The position numbers were made by a program, and so were the translations under genes. A DNA stretch of 64,000 nucleotides from Pseudomonas sp. PH1b (lineage in GTDB: Bacteria; Pseudomonadota; Gammaproteobacteria; Pseudomonadales; Pseudomonadaceae): contig NZ_AYMU01000008.1 in NCBI RefSeq assembly GCF_000633395.1, positions 62,001-126,000 on the forward strand, given 5' to 3'. Of the stretch, positions 55,739 through 64,000 are shown one piece after another. The notes below the pieces were generated by a model that saw only the letters and a program-made list of their open reading frames with translations, made no database searches and was not told where the DNA came from. How positions within the stretch are numbered: position 1 is the stretch's first letter; every line of letters begins with the position of its first letter.

Positions 55739-56599
55739 TCAGCCGAGGTAGGACGCGGCCATGTCCTTGTCTGCGTGCCCCCGGTCCAGGGCCCGCTGAA
55801 AACGCTGGATGCCCGCCTCGGCCAGGTCCAGCCGGACCCCGACCTTGTGGGCCGCAGCCACCATCAACTCGGCATCCTTCAAGGCATTGGCCAGGGTGAA
55901 GCTCGGGCTGTAGTCGCCACTGAGCATGGCTTGGGTCTTGGCCTGGAAATAACCGCTGTCCAGGGGGCCACCGCTGACCAGTTCCACCACCAATGCCGGG
56001 TCCAGCCCCAGGCCCTTGGCCAGGGCCAGGCTTTCTGCCGCTCCGTGAGTCAGGGCCAGGACCCAGCTGTTGAGGGCCAGTTTCAGGCGACTGCCCGCCC
56101 CCGGCTCTTCACCGACCCAGAGCACGCGCTTGGCGATGGCGTCGAACAGCGGCTGCAACGATGGCCGATAGGTACCGGAACCGGCCCCCAGCACCACCAG
56201 TTGCCCCTGCTCTGCCGGTTGCCGGGTGCCCAGTACCGGCACGTCATAGAAGACCAGCCCCCGGGCCTTGGCAAAACCATGCAGCTCATCGATTGCGTCC
56301 ACGCCGACCGTGGCCATTTGCAACCAGATGGCCCCGTCTTCAAGCCCATCCGCAGCCTGTTGCATGGCCTGCAGAACGGCAGGCCCATCCTTGTTCAAGG
56401 TGATGATCACCTGCGCCCCGCGCACTGCCTCGGCGGCCTGGTCAAACACCTGGATGTCCTCCGCCAACAGCGCCTGGGCCCGCTGTGGCGTGCGGTTCCA
56501 GGCGTGCACCGCAAATCCCTTGCGCCGCAGATTGCGCGCCACCGCCGCGCCCATGATGCCGATGCCCAATACCGCGATGGTTGCTGGTTGCTTGTCCAT
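55739..56599 (-). CDS. NAD-binding 3-hydroxyisobutyrate-dehydrogenase-family oxidoreductase
   Basis: A 286-residue two-domain dehydrogenase. GGAG lies about 9 bases before ATG 56599. Rossmann motif VLGIGIMGAAVARNLRRKG, then WNRTPQRAQ, whose Arg suggests NADP(H). The substrate loop is DVPVLGTRQPAEQGQL, and the conserved catalytic Lys with following Asn is in SRLKLALNSWV. Members oxidise 3-hydroxyacids or reduce glyoxylate/succinic semialdehyde. A palindrome matching that of the TetR gene lies 29 bases upstream, so this enzyme is the probable target of the TetR protein at 56747. Confidence 0.87.
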   Translation of the reverse strand: MDKQPATIAVLGIGIMGAAVARNLRRKGFAVHAWNRTPQRAQALLAEDIQVFDQAAEAVRGAQVIITLNKDGPAVLQAMQQAADGLEDGAIWLQMATVGVDAIDELHGFAKARGLVFYDVPVLGTRQPAEQGQLVVLGAGSGTYRPSLQPLFDAIAKRVLWVGEEPGAGSRLKLALNSWVLALTHGAAESLALAKGLGLDPALVVELVSGGPLDSGYFQAKTQAMLSGDYSPSFTLANALKDAELMVAAAHKVGVRLDLAEAGIQRFQRALDRGHADKDMAASYLG

Positions 56600-56627
56600 C
56601 TGTGTGTCTCCAATGTTGATCGAATTA

Positions 56628-56643
56628 TGGAATGGTCATTCCA
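56628..56643. promoter_or_regulatory. TetR operator candidate before the dehydrogenase gene
   Basis: TGGAATGGTCATTCCA, a near-perfect 16-base palindrome 29 bases upstream of ATG 56599. It matches TGGAATGATCGTTCCA at 57364 at 14 of 16 positions, forming the consensus TGGAAYGRTCRTTCCA. Confidence 0.7.
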
Positions 56644-56670
56644 ATACAAGGCAAAAAAAACGCCCGCTCC

Positions 56671-56750
56671 GATAGCAACCGACTTGCCAGCGAAAGCGCC
56701 CTTGAGCCTGATAGCGCTGAGGGCCTCTTCGCCGGCAAGCCGGCTCCTAC
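56671..56750. repeat. REPIN element, left arm decayed
   Basis: Left REP is diverged (GATAGCAACCGACTTGCCAGC), right REP intact (GCCGGCAAGCCGGCTCCTAC). The terminal GTAGGAG of the right REP, read on the minus strand, supplies the TAG stop (56749-56747) of the TetR gene. Confidence 0.85.
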
Positions 56751-57349
56751 GGGAGGGGCTGCGCCGGGGACAGGCTGGCCAGCGTCACCTCGACCACATC
56801 CAGCAAGCGCTGGCGCCGCTCATTGGGCAGGCTGCCCTTGCCCAGCACCCGCAGCCCCTGCACGGTGCACACCACAAAACTGGCCTGGGCCCGGGGATTG
56901 TTCTGCGGATTGATCTCGCCCTGCTCCTGCCCCTGGCGCAGCACCTGCTCCAGGGCGCTTTCAATGCGCTGAAAATTCTGCGCGACGATCTGCGCCACCG
57001 CCGGGTCCTGCCCGGCCATTTCCAGGGACGCATTGGCCGCCAGGCAACCCAGGCGTTGGCCATCCTCCAGCTCGTTGTCGACAATGCGCATCAGCAAACG
57101 CCGCACCCGCTCCAGCACCGGCACGTCCGCGCCGAGCAATTCGATATTGGCACTGGTCATCTGCTGGTAGCGCTTGAGCGCGCAGGTGTAGAGGCCATGC
57201 TTGCTGTCGAAGGCGTTGTACAGGCTGCTGCGGCTCAGGCCGGTGCCTTGCACCAGGTCCTGAATCGAGGTGGCCGCGTAACCGCGCTGCCAGAACACCT
57301 GCATGGCCGCATCGGCGATCTGCTCGGGGTCGAACTCCTTGGGACGCAC
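56747..57349 (-). CDS. TetR-family regulator
   Basis: A 200-residue regulator. No ATG starts the helix-turn-helix; GTG at 57349 with AAGG about 9 bases upstream gives the natural start VRPKEFDPEQIADAAM. The DNA-binding part is YAATSIQDLVQGTGLSRSSLYNAFDSKHGLYTCAL, of the type found in electrophile/quinone-responsive repressors. Cys residues in the ligand domain (CLAANASLEMAG, VVCTVQG) could sense reactive compounds, which is inference. The palindrome at 57364-57379 overlaps its promoter. The stop codon is provided by a REP sequence. Confidence 0.85.
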   Translation of the reverse strand: MRPKEFDPEQIADAAMQVFWQRGYAATSIQDLVQGTGLSRSSLYNAFDSKHGLYTCALKRYQQMTSANIELLGADVPVLERVRRLLMRIVDNELEDGQRLGCLAANASLEMAGQDPAVAQIVAQNFQRIESALEQVLRQGQEQGEINPQNNPRAQASFVVCTVQGLRVLGKGSLPNERRQRLLDVVEVTLASLSPAQPLP

Positions 57350-57363
57350 GGCTGTTACCTTTC

Positions 57364-57379
57364 TGGAATGATCGTTCCA
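57364..57379. promoter_or_regulatory. TetR operator candidate before the TetR gene
   Basis: TGGAATGATCGTTCCA, a near-perfect palindrome ending 15 bases before the GTG start at 57349. It mirrors the site at 56628 before the target gene, indicating autoregulation. Confidence 0.7.
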
Positions 57380-57447
57380 AAGACTAGAGATCCAGCCGGC
57401 AGCCGTCAACCGGCCCGGGCAAAAAATCTCCGGGGCGGTTTCCGCGC

Positions 57448-58524
<1,077 letters not shown>

Positions 58525-58644
58525 GGTGCATTCCTGGCAGTAAAAGCGCGGGTTCAATAGTGCACGAAGATATTTAGACTAAATAATTATTAATTAATAT
58601 TTAGATATTCATTTTAAGAATATAAGCAATGACTGCGCCTTGCC

Positions 58645-58660
58645 TGCTGCTGGAGCAGCA
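58645..58660. promoter_or_regulatory. Palindrome TGCTGCT-GG-AGCAGCA, candidate enhancer site
   Basis: Perfect seven-base arms with a GG centre. It lies about 110 bases upstream of the -24 element of the sigma-54 promoter, the usual distance for binding by a sigma-54 activator such as the one encoded at 57448. Confidence 0.5.
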
Positions 58661-58770
58661 ATCGGCCAGCACCCAGCTGTTCGCCGATCAGCAATAGAGG
58701 CCTGCGACGGGTCGCCCCGACTCTTCTGAAACCCTTGCCCTGCAAGGCCTGCAGCGATTTTTCAGGACCC

Positions 58771-58786
58771 TGGCATGCAATCTGCT
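58771..58786 (+). promoter_or_regulatory. Sigma-54 (-24/-12) promoter
   Basis: TGGCATGCAATCTGCT matches the sigma-54 consensus TGGCAYR-N3-YTTGCW at every defined position but one, with GG and GC at the required spacing. It reads towards the operon at 59355. Transcription would start near 58797, leaving a leader of about 560 bases that spans the REPIN array. Confidence 0.7.
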
Positions 58787-58837
58787 CTCTCCCTGCCAAC
58801 ACCGGCCCCCACGCCGCTGCAACCAACACCGCCCCCT

Positions 58838-59302
58838 GTAGGAGCTGGCTTGCCAGCGAAGACATCCGCAAGGACGACACAAGGCTCAAGGGCCTCTTCG
58901 CCGGCAAGCCGGCTCCTACAGGAAACACCGCCACACCCCGTAGGAGCTGGCTTGCCAGCGAAGGCGTACGCAAGGACGACACAAGGCTCAAAGGCCTCTT
59001 CGCCGGCAAGCCGGCTCCTACAGGAAACACCGCCACACCCCGTAGGAGCTGGCTTGCCAGCGAAGACGTCCGCAAGGACGACACAAGGCTCAAAGGCCTC
59101 TTCGCCGGCAAGCCGGCTCCTACAGGAAACACCGCTACACCCCGTAGGAGCTGGCTTGCCAGCGAAGGCGTACGCAAGGACGACACAAGGCTCAAGGGCC
59201 TCTTCGCCGGCAAGCCGGCTCCTACAGGAAACACCGCCACACCCCGTAGGAGCTGGCTTGCCAGCGAAGGCGTACGCAACGGCGGCACAAGGCTCAAGGG
59301 CC
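58838..59302. repeat. Tandem array of REPIN units, 102-bp period
   Basis: Four complete 82-base REPINs at 58838-58919, 58940-59021, 59042-59123 and 59144-59225, and a fifth at 59246-59302 that lacks its right REP. Each full unit is left REP GTAGGAGCTGGCTTGCCAGC, a short core and right inverted REP GCCGGCAAGCCGGCTCCTAC. Spacers are 20 bases and nearly identical (AGGAAACACCGC..). The array lies in the presumed 5' leader of the operon at 59355. Confidence 0.95.
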
Positions 59303-59354
59303 CAGGCCGAGATTCGCTCGGGCGATGACGGCAAACATTTTTAGGGAGAGTGCA

Positions 59355-60428
59355 ATGCAAGCTTTATGGCGCAACACCCTGGCCGCATTGGCCGCACTGC
59401 TGATCAGTGGCACCGCCCTGGCCAACCCGGCCCCGGCGTCGGTGAAGATCGCCATCGTCGCCTTTACCCAGGGCGGCAAGCCGGTGTTCGGCGGGATCGC
59501 CGGGCGGGTCATCGAGGACGGCTGGCTGGAGCAGCAATTGAGCCAGCGCGGAATCAAGCTGCAGTGGATCGCCCTGCCCCACGCCGGCGCCGGGCCGCAG
59601 ATCAACGAAGGCTTCAGCAATAACAGCATCGACTTCGCCGTGCGCGGCGACCTGCCCTCGGTGATCGCCGGCGCCGGCGGCGTACCCGGCAAGCTGATCG
59701 TGCCCGGCGGCAGCGGCAACAATATCTACCTGGTGGTACCGGCAAACTCCACAGCCAAGAGCATCGAGGACCTCAAGGGCCAGCGCCTGGCCCTGCATCG
59801 CGGCCGGCCCTGGGAGTTTGCCTTCAGTAACTTCCTGGCCAGCAAGGGCCTGAAGCTCGACGACTTCAAGATCGCCAACCTCAACCCCCAGGTCGGCGCG
59901 GCCGCGGTGTCCGCCGGCAAGGTCGACGCCGCGGTGCTGCTCAGCGAGGCCTACGCCCTGGAAGACAAGGGCGTGGGCCGGATCATCTGGTCCACCAAGC
60001 AAGGGGCCAATGACTGGCGGCTGATCTCCGACCTCTGGGGCACCGACAGTTTCATCGAGCAGCACCCGGAGCTGACCCAACTGCTGGCCACTGCCTGGGT
60101 CAAGGCCGCCTGGTGGATTTCCCAGGAACAGAACCAGGACGCCTATTACCAGCTGTCGTCCCGGGCCGGCACCACCGAGAGCGTGCTGCGCCGCGACGAC
60201 CAGGGCGATCCGGTGGCCTGGAAGGAGCGCTGGGCGCCCAAGAGCGACCAGCAGCTCAAGGCTCACTACCAGGCGCTGAGCACCTACGCCCTGGCCAACC
60301 AGCTGATCCGCACGCCCTACGACATCACCCCGGCACTGGCCACCGGTTTCACCAACCAGGCGCTGATCGATTTGCACCTGAGTGACTACTGGCCCGCCCT
60401 GCGCGGCCAGATCGCCACCCATCCCTGA
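59355..60428 (+). CDS. Sulfonate/nitrate-type ABC substrate-binding protein (SsuA-like)
   Basis: A 357-residue secreted receptor. ATG at 59355 follows GGGAGAG. Signal peptide (QALWRNTLAALAALLISGTA, cleaved after ALA). The mature protein has the NMT1/SsuA layout: KIAIVAFTQGGKP, NNSIDFAVRGDLPSVIAG and the second-lobe GKVDAAVLLSEAY. It would bind an aliphatic sulfonate or similar sulfur compound. No permease or ATPase follows in the window. It is the first gene after the REPIN-containing leader and sigma-54 promoter. Confidence 0.85.
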   Translation: MQALWRNTLAALAALLISGTALANPAPASVKIAIVAFTQGGKPVFGGIAGRVIEDGWLEQQLSQRGIKLQWIALPHAGAGPQINEGFSNNSIDFAVRGDLPSVIAGAGGVPGKLIVPGGSGNNIYLVVPANSTAKSIEDLKGQRLALHRGRPWEFAFSNFLASKGLKLDDFKIANLNPQVGAAAVSAGKVDAAVLLSEAYALEDKGVGRIIWSTKQGANDWRLISDLWGTDSFIEQHPELTQLLATAWVKAAWWISQEQNQDAYYQLSSRAGTTESVLRRDDQGDPVAWKERWAPKSDQQLKAHYQALSTYALANQLIRTPYDITPALATGFTNQALIDLHLSDYWPALRGQIATHP

Positions 60429-60450
60429 ACCCTGAACACGAGTCTTCTTG

Positions 60451-61674
60451 ATGAAACTGTCCGCAAAATTCACCTTTGGCCTGAGTGTCCTGGCCGTCTC
60501 CCTCTCGGCCCTGGCGGCTCCAACCTACGCGCCCAAGCCCGACCCATTGCAGGGCGACGGCCGGGTCTCGGCCTTCTACACCTGGCAGGACGCGATTCCC
60601 GCCACCCCCGGCAAACTGCTGCGCAGCGAGCCCCTGGAAGCCACCCTGAGCCTGGCCAACGCCGCCAGCGCACAACGGATTCTCTATACCTCCACCGACG
60701 GCATTGACGGCAAGACCCCGGTGGTGGTCTCTGGCACCCTGTTCCTGCCCAAGGGCAAGGCCCCGGCCGGCGGCTGGCCGGTCGCTTCCTGGGGGCACGG
60801 CACCGTGGGCGTGGCGGATGTCTGCGCACCGTCCTGGCAGGGCCGCTCCTACCGTGACGTGCAGTACCTGAGCCGCTGGCTGGATGAAGGTTTCGCCATT
60901 GTCGCCACCGACTACCAGGGCCTGGGCGTGCCCGGCGGCCATCCGCTGCTGAACAACCGCATGGCTGCCTACGGCATTCTCGACGCCGCCAAAGCCGTGG
61001 TCGCCGGGGTGCCCGGGCTGGCCAACAAGGTGCTGATCGTCGGCCAGTCCCAGGGCGGCGCCGGGGCTTTCGCCTCGGCCGCCTATGCCGCCAGCTACGC
61101 CCCGGACCTGGGGGTCAAGGGCAGCATCGGCACCGGGGTGATCTACACCATCGGCGCGAAAAATGTCGGCGAGCAGGATCCGAACAAGGTCGATGCCTCC
61201 CTGGCCTACGGTTTCTACACCCTGCTGGCCGCCCAGCAGTACGACCCCAGCATCAACCCCAAGGACTTCTACACCGACAAGGCCCTGCCGCTGTTCGAAC
61301 AGGCCCGCACCAGCTGCCTGGCATCCCTGGTCAGCGACGTGGTGGGAGTCGGGCTGACCCCGGCCAACGCCAAGAAGGACTACCAGGGCAACCAACTGGC
61401 GGCCTGGCAGCAACAAGTGTCCTACCCGACCCTGAAAACCGCCCAGCCGGTGTTCATCGGCACCGGCGCCGAAGACAAGACCCCGGCCGCCGCCACCCAG
61501 GTGGCGCTGATGCAGGACGCCTGCAAGGCCGGCTCGGTGGTCGAGGGCCACCTGTACAAGGGCCTGGGCCACAGCGAAACGGTCAATGCCTCCCTCAAGG
61601 ACTCGGTGCCCTTCGCCCACAAGGTCATCAGCGGCCAAGCCATCACCCCCGTCTGCAACCCCAGCGTGCAATAA
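60451..61674 (+). CDS. Secretory lipase-family alpha/beta hydrolase
   Basis: A 407-residue exported hydrolase. ATG at 60451 is used (a TTG precedes it). Signal peptide (KLSAKFTFGLSVLAVSLSA, cleaved after LAA). The nucleophile Ser is in VGQSQGGAGAF, the acid likely Asp in GTGAEDKTP and the base in YKGLGHSETV; the oxyanion region is SWGHGTVG. This is the LIP (secretory lipase) fold. It sits in an operon otherwise devoted to organosulfur uptake and oxidation, suggesting that it hydrolyses an ester (perhaps a sulfur-containing one) outside the cytoplasm. Substrate unknown. Confidence 0.82.
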   Translation: MKLSAKFTFGLSVLAVSLSALAAPTYAPKPDPLQGDGRVSAFYTWQDAIPATPGKLLRSEPLEATLSLANAASAQRILYTSTDGIDGKTPVVVSGTLFLPKGKAPAGGWPVASWGHGTVGVADVCAPSWQGRSYRDVQYLSRWLDEGFAIVATDYQGLGVPGGHPLLNNRMAAYGILDAAKAVVAGVPGLANKVLIVGQSQGGAGAFASAAYAASYAPDLGVKGSIGTGVIYTIGAKNVGEQDPNKVDASLAYGFYTLLAAQQYDPSINPKDFYTDKALPLFEQARTSCLASLVSDVVGVGLTPANAKKDYQGNQLAAWQQQVSYPTLKTAQPVFIGTGAEDKTPAAATQVALMQDACKAGSVVEGHLYKGLGHSETVNASLKDSVPFAHKVISGQAITPVCNPSVQ

Positions 61675-61689
61675 CCCGGAGCCATTGCC

Positions 61690-62898
61690 ATGAGCATCGA
61701 ATTCTTTACCCGCCTGCCCCTGCACGGCGAAACCCAGTTCCTTCCCGGCGACCCGCGCAACCGTGGCGACTGGCACCGCGGCGGGCCCAGCACCGGCGCC
61801 GTCTCAGGCTTCAGCGTCGGTGACCACTTCACCTACATCGACTACCTGGGGCAGATCGCCCGGGCCGCGGAAATCAACGGCTTCGGCGGCGCGCTGATGG
61901 TCAACGCACCCTCCGGTGAAGAGCCCTGGACCGTGTGCTCGCTGCTGGCCCGGGAAACCCGCACGCTGAAGTTCGTCACCGCCTTCCAGCCCTATCACTA
62001 CACGCCCTGGGTCGCGGTGCAGCAGGCCGCCACCTACCAGCGCGCCACCGGCAACCGCCTGGTGTGGAACATCATCAATGGCGGCTCGGACGCGATTCAG
62101 CGCCAGGTCGGCGACTTCAGCGACCACGATGAGCGCTATGCCCGCGCCAGCGAGTTCATGGACCTGGTCAAGGGCTACTGGCACAACGAGAACTTTCACT
62201 ACGAAGGGCGCTTCTACCGCGCCGAAGGCGGTGGCCTGCGCGGGCCCTTGAAGAAGGCCGAGCTGCCGCTGATCTGCACCGCAGGATCGTCCATCGCTGC
62301 CCGGGAGTTCGCCGCCAAGCATGCCGATTTCTACCTGATGCGCGCCGAACACCCGGACGAGATCGCCGCGCTGATCGCCGACATCCGTGAGCGCGCCTTG
62401 CAGTACGGGCGCAGCGACATCCGCTTCGGCCTGTCGATCGACGTCATCACCCGGGAGACCGAAGAGCTGGCGCGCACCGAGGCCAAGCGCTTCTTCGACG
62501 AAGGCATCGCCAAGGGCGCGGTCAAGGCCGTGGCCGCCCATGCCGGGCTGCGCACCGCGCGCAAGCTCAGCTACGAGAACGGCTTCGCGCAGAAGAACGA
62601 GACCCAGGGCTTCGACGACTTCTTTATCCACCCCAATGTCTGGACCGGCTTCGGCTACATCGGCATTCCCCCGGGCTGCGCCCTGGTGGGCAGCTACGAA
62701 AACGTCGTGGCGCGCATCCGCGAGTACCACGCCATCGGCATCGATCTGTTCTTCCTCGCCGGCTACCCGCACCTGGAGGAGGCCTACCGCCTGGGCGAGC
62801 ACATCCTGCCGCACTTTCGCGGCGAACGCGCCGCCTTGAACCGCCAACCGCAAGCGCCGCTGGAACTGCGCAGCGCCAACGGCCCGGCCGGAGCCTGA
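61690..62898 (+). CDS. LLM-class flavin-dependent monooxygenase (SsuD/SfnG-like)
   Basis: A 402-residue enzyme of the bacterial-luciferase-like TIM-barrel class. Its start MSIEFFTRLPLHGETQFL resembles SsuD. NIINGGSDAIQRQVGDFSDHDERYARASEF follows the FMN-binding region, and the late SYENVVARIREYHAIGIDLFFLAGYPHLEE is the family C-terminal signature. These enzymes use reduced FMN and oxygen to cleave C-S or C-N bonds, for example in alkanesulfonates. It starts 15 bases after the lipase. A flavin reductase partner is not in the window. Substrate identity is inferred from family and neighbours only. Confidence 0.87.
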   Translation: MSIEFFTRLPLHGETQFLPGDPRNRGDWHRGGPSTGAVSGFSVGDHFTYIDYLGQIARAAEINGFGGALMVNAPSGEEPWTVCSLLARETRTLKFVTAFQPYHYTPWVAVQQAATYQRATGNRLVWNIINGGSDAIQRQVGDFSDHDERYARASEFMDLVKGYWHNENFHYEGRFYRAEGGGLRGPLKKAELPLICTAGSSIAAREFAAKHADFYLMRAEHPDEIAALIADIRERALQYGRSDIRFGLSIDVITRETEELARTEAKRFFDEGIAKGAVKAVAAHAGLRTARKLSYENGFAQKNETQGFDDFFIHPNVWTGFGYIGIPPGCALVGSYENVVARIREYHAIGIDLFFLAGYPHLEEAYRLGEHILPHFRGERAALNRQPQAPLELRSANGPAGA

Positions 62899-62902
62899 TG
62901 CC

Positions 62903-64000
62903 ATGAGCCAGGCCCCCTCCGGTTTCAGCCGTCGCAGCTTTTTGAGTCACAGTGCCTTGTTCGGTGGCGGCCTGCTGCTGGGCGGCGGCCTGCTAGCCGG
63001 CTGCGGTGCCGAAAGCTCCAGCGGCACAGGCAGCGTGACCGCCACCAGCCACTCGCCGCGCTACGGCGGGCGCTTGCGCCTGGGCATCCTCGATGGCAAC
63101 CAGAGCGGCAACCTGGACGCCCACAAACCCATCGGCAGCGGCATCGTCCGCGGCTTTGCGCTGTACAGCAAACTCTGGGAATGGGACGAACAGATGCAAC
63201 CGCGCCTGGCCCTGGCCGAGTTTGCCGAACCCAATGCCGATGCCAGCAGCTGGACCCTGCGCCTGCGCCAGGGCCTGGAATTCCACCATGGCAAGAGCAT
63301 CGACGCCGACGACCTGATCTTCTCCATCCGCCGCCTCACCGACCCGCAGCTGGCCTCGCCCTACGCGGCGCTGCTGCACTGGGTCGACCGCGACAACCTG
63401 GTGAAGCTCGACGAACGCACCGTGCGCCTGAGCTTTCGCCAGGGCCGCAGCTACATGCCCCTGGCGGAAACCTGGGTCAACTTCGGCGGCATAGTACCGG
63501 TGGACTACCACCCGGTGACCAACCCGGTGGGCGCCGGCCCCTACAAGCTGAAAAGCTTCACCCCGGGCCAGCGCTCGCTGTTCACCCGTTTCGACAACTA
63601 CTACAAGGACGGCCAGCCCTACGCCGACGAACTGGAGATCATCGACTTCAAGGACCAGGTGGCGCGCCTGGCGGCCCTGCGTTCCGGGCAGATCGACATG
63701 GCCAACGTGATGCCCACCGAACAGCTGCAGGTGCTGCAACGGGACCCACGGGTACGGCTGTTGAAATCGGTGACCGGCAACTGGCTGTCCTTCGACATGA
63801 ACCTGGACAAGCCACCGTTCAACGACCCAAGGGTGCGTGAGGCCTTTCGCCTGCTGGCCGACCGCGAGGAACTGGTACGCCGCGCCCTCAATGGCCAGGG
63901 CCGGGTGGCCAGCGACCTCTATGCCCCCAGCGACCCGACCTTCAACCACAGCCTGGGCCCGCGCCCCCACGACCCACAGCGCGCGGCGCAACTGCTTAAG
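62903..64000 (+). CDS. Family-5 (peptide/nickel-type) ABC substrate-binding protein, Tat-exported (partial)
   Basis: The first 366 codons are visible; the gene runs off the window. ATG at 62903 lies 4 bases after the LLM gene stop. The N-terminus is a twin-arginine signal (FSRRSFLSHSALFGGGLL) with a lipobox-like LLAGC, so a Tat-exported lipoprotein is likely. Family-5 features follow: GGRLRLGILDGN, LWEWDEQMQPRLALAEFAEP, FHHGKSIDADDLIFSIRRL, GAGPYKLKSFTPG. It would bind a larger ligand such as a peptide, glutathione-like or organosulfur compound. Permease and ATPase genes probably follow outside the window. Confidence 0.87.
   Translation, partial: MSQAPSGFSRRSFLSHSALFGGGLLLGGGLLAGCGAESSSGTGSVTATSHSPRYGGRLRLGILDGNQSGNLDAHKPIGSGIVRGFALYSKLWEWDEQMQPRLALAEFAEPNADASSWTLRLRQGLEFHHGKSIDADDLIFSIRRLTDPQLASPYAALLHWVDRDNLVKLDERTVRLSFRQGRSYMPLAETWVNFGGIVPVDYHPVTNPVGAGPYKLKSFTPGQRSLFTRFDNYYKDGQPYADELEIIDFKDQVARLAALRSGQIDMANVMPTEQLQVLQRDPRVRLLKSVTGNWLSFDMNLDKPPFNDPRVREAFRLLADREELVRRALNGQGRVASDLYAPSDPTFNHSLGPRPHDPQRAAQLLK

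Larger units (their letters stand above)
58525..58837. other. 313-base gap before the REPIN array
   Basis: No gene. From left to right it holds an AT-rich block (58565-58622) that should be the activator's own promoter, the palindrome at 58645-58660, and the sigma-54 promoter at 58771-58786 reading rightwards. Confidence 0.6.

Overview
The window comes from a GC-rich pseudomonad chromosome, most likely the Pseudomonas fluorescens group (P. protegens / P. chlororaphis-like). The reasons are the codon usage, many GTAGGAGC(C/T)GGCTTGCC(G/A)GCGA-type REP sequences, several gammaglutamyl-polyamine genes, a chaperone-usher cluster beside a BvgAS/RocSA-like phosphorelay, and an alkane/fatty-acid island. 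Species cannot be fixed from sequence alone. No rRNA, tRNA, CRISPR array, prophage or insertion sequence was seen; it is accessory but chromosomal sequence.

Layout. 1-5.6 kb: PLDc_N membrane protein (cut by the window edge), a degenerate LytM lipoprotein, an MFS carrier, then a polyamine-type periplasmic binding protein with a nitrilase-family amidase and a divergent LuxR-type regulator. 5.7-10.4 kb: DmpA-type aminopeptidase, aldehyde dehydrogenase with divergent AraC regulator, and an SDR. 10.6-14.3 kb: a two-gene operon of unknown role, a secreted cysteine-rich protein followed by a KAP-type P-loop NTPase. 14.7-23.6 kb: NarL-type response regulator, BvgS-like hybrid kinase and a complete convergent fimbrial operon (pilin, chaperone, usher, tip adhesin). 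23.9-28.7 kb: AraC regulator and a divergent gammaglutamyl-polyamine operon (ligase, binding protein, FAD oxidase). 29-35.8 kb: epoxide-hydrolase-like enzyme, TetR regulator and a four-gene tripartite ABC exporter with its own TolC.

35.9-53.1 kb is a hydrocarbon/fatty-acid island. It has a five-gene beta-oxidation operon (FadE, large FabG, MaoC hydratase, thiolase, acyl-CoA ligase), the outer-membrane porin FadL, two paralogous small secreted proteins resembling the alkane-oxidation activator PraB, AlkB alkane hydroxylase, an alpha/beta hydrolase, and a divergent Baeyer-Villiger monooxygenase / SDR / PF10118 hydrolase operon. Together these could take up, oxidise and degrade alkanes or related aliphatics to acetyl-CoA; rubredoxin and rubredoxin reductase are not in the window.

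53.2-57.4 kb: DJ-1/PfpI-like protein, MFS exporter, and an NAD-binding dehydrogenase with a TetR regulator. Nearly identical palindromes TGGAAYGRTCRTTCCA lie before both genes. 57.4-64 kb: a sigma-54 activator without sensor domain, diverging from an organosulfur-type operon (sulfonate-like binding protein, secretory lipase, LLM flavin monooxygenase, family-5 binding protein cut by the window end). The best sigma-54 promoter for this operon sits upstream of a tandem REPIN array, so the transcript leader would contain five REPIN units. Two strictly periodic REPIN arrays (140 bp and 102 bp periods) and several single REPINs are the main repeats.
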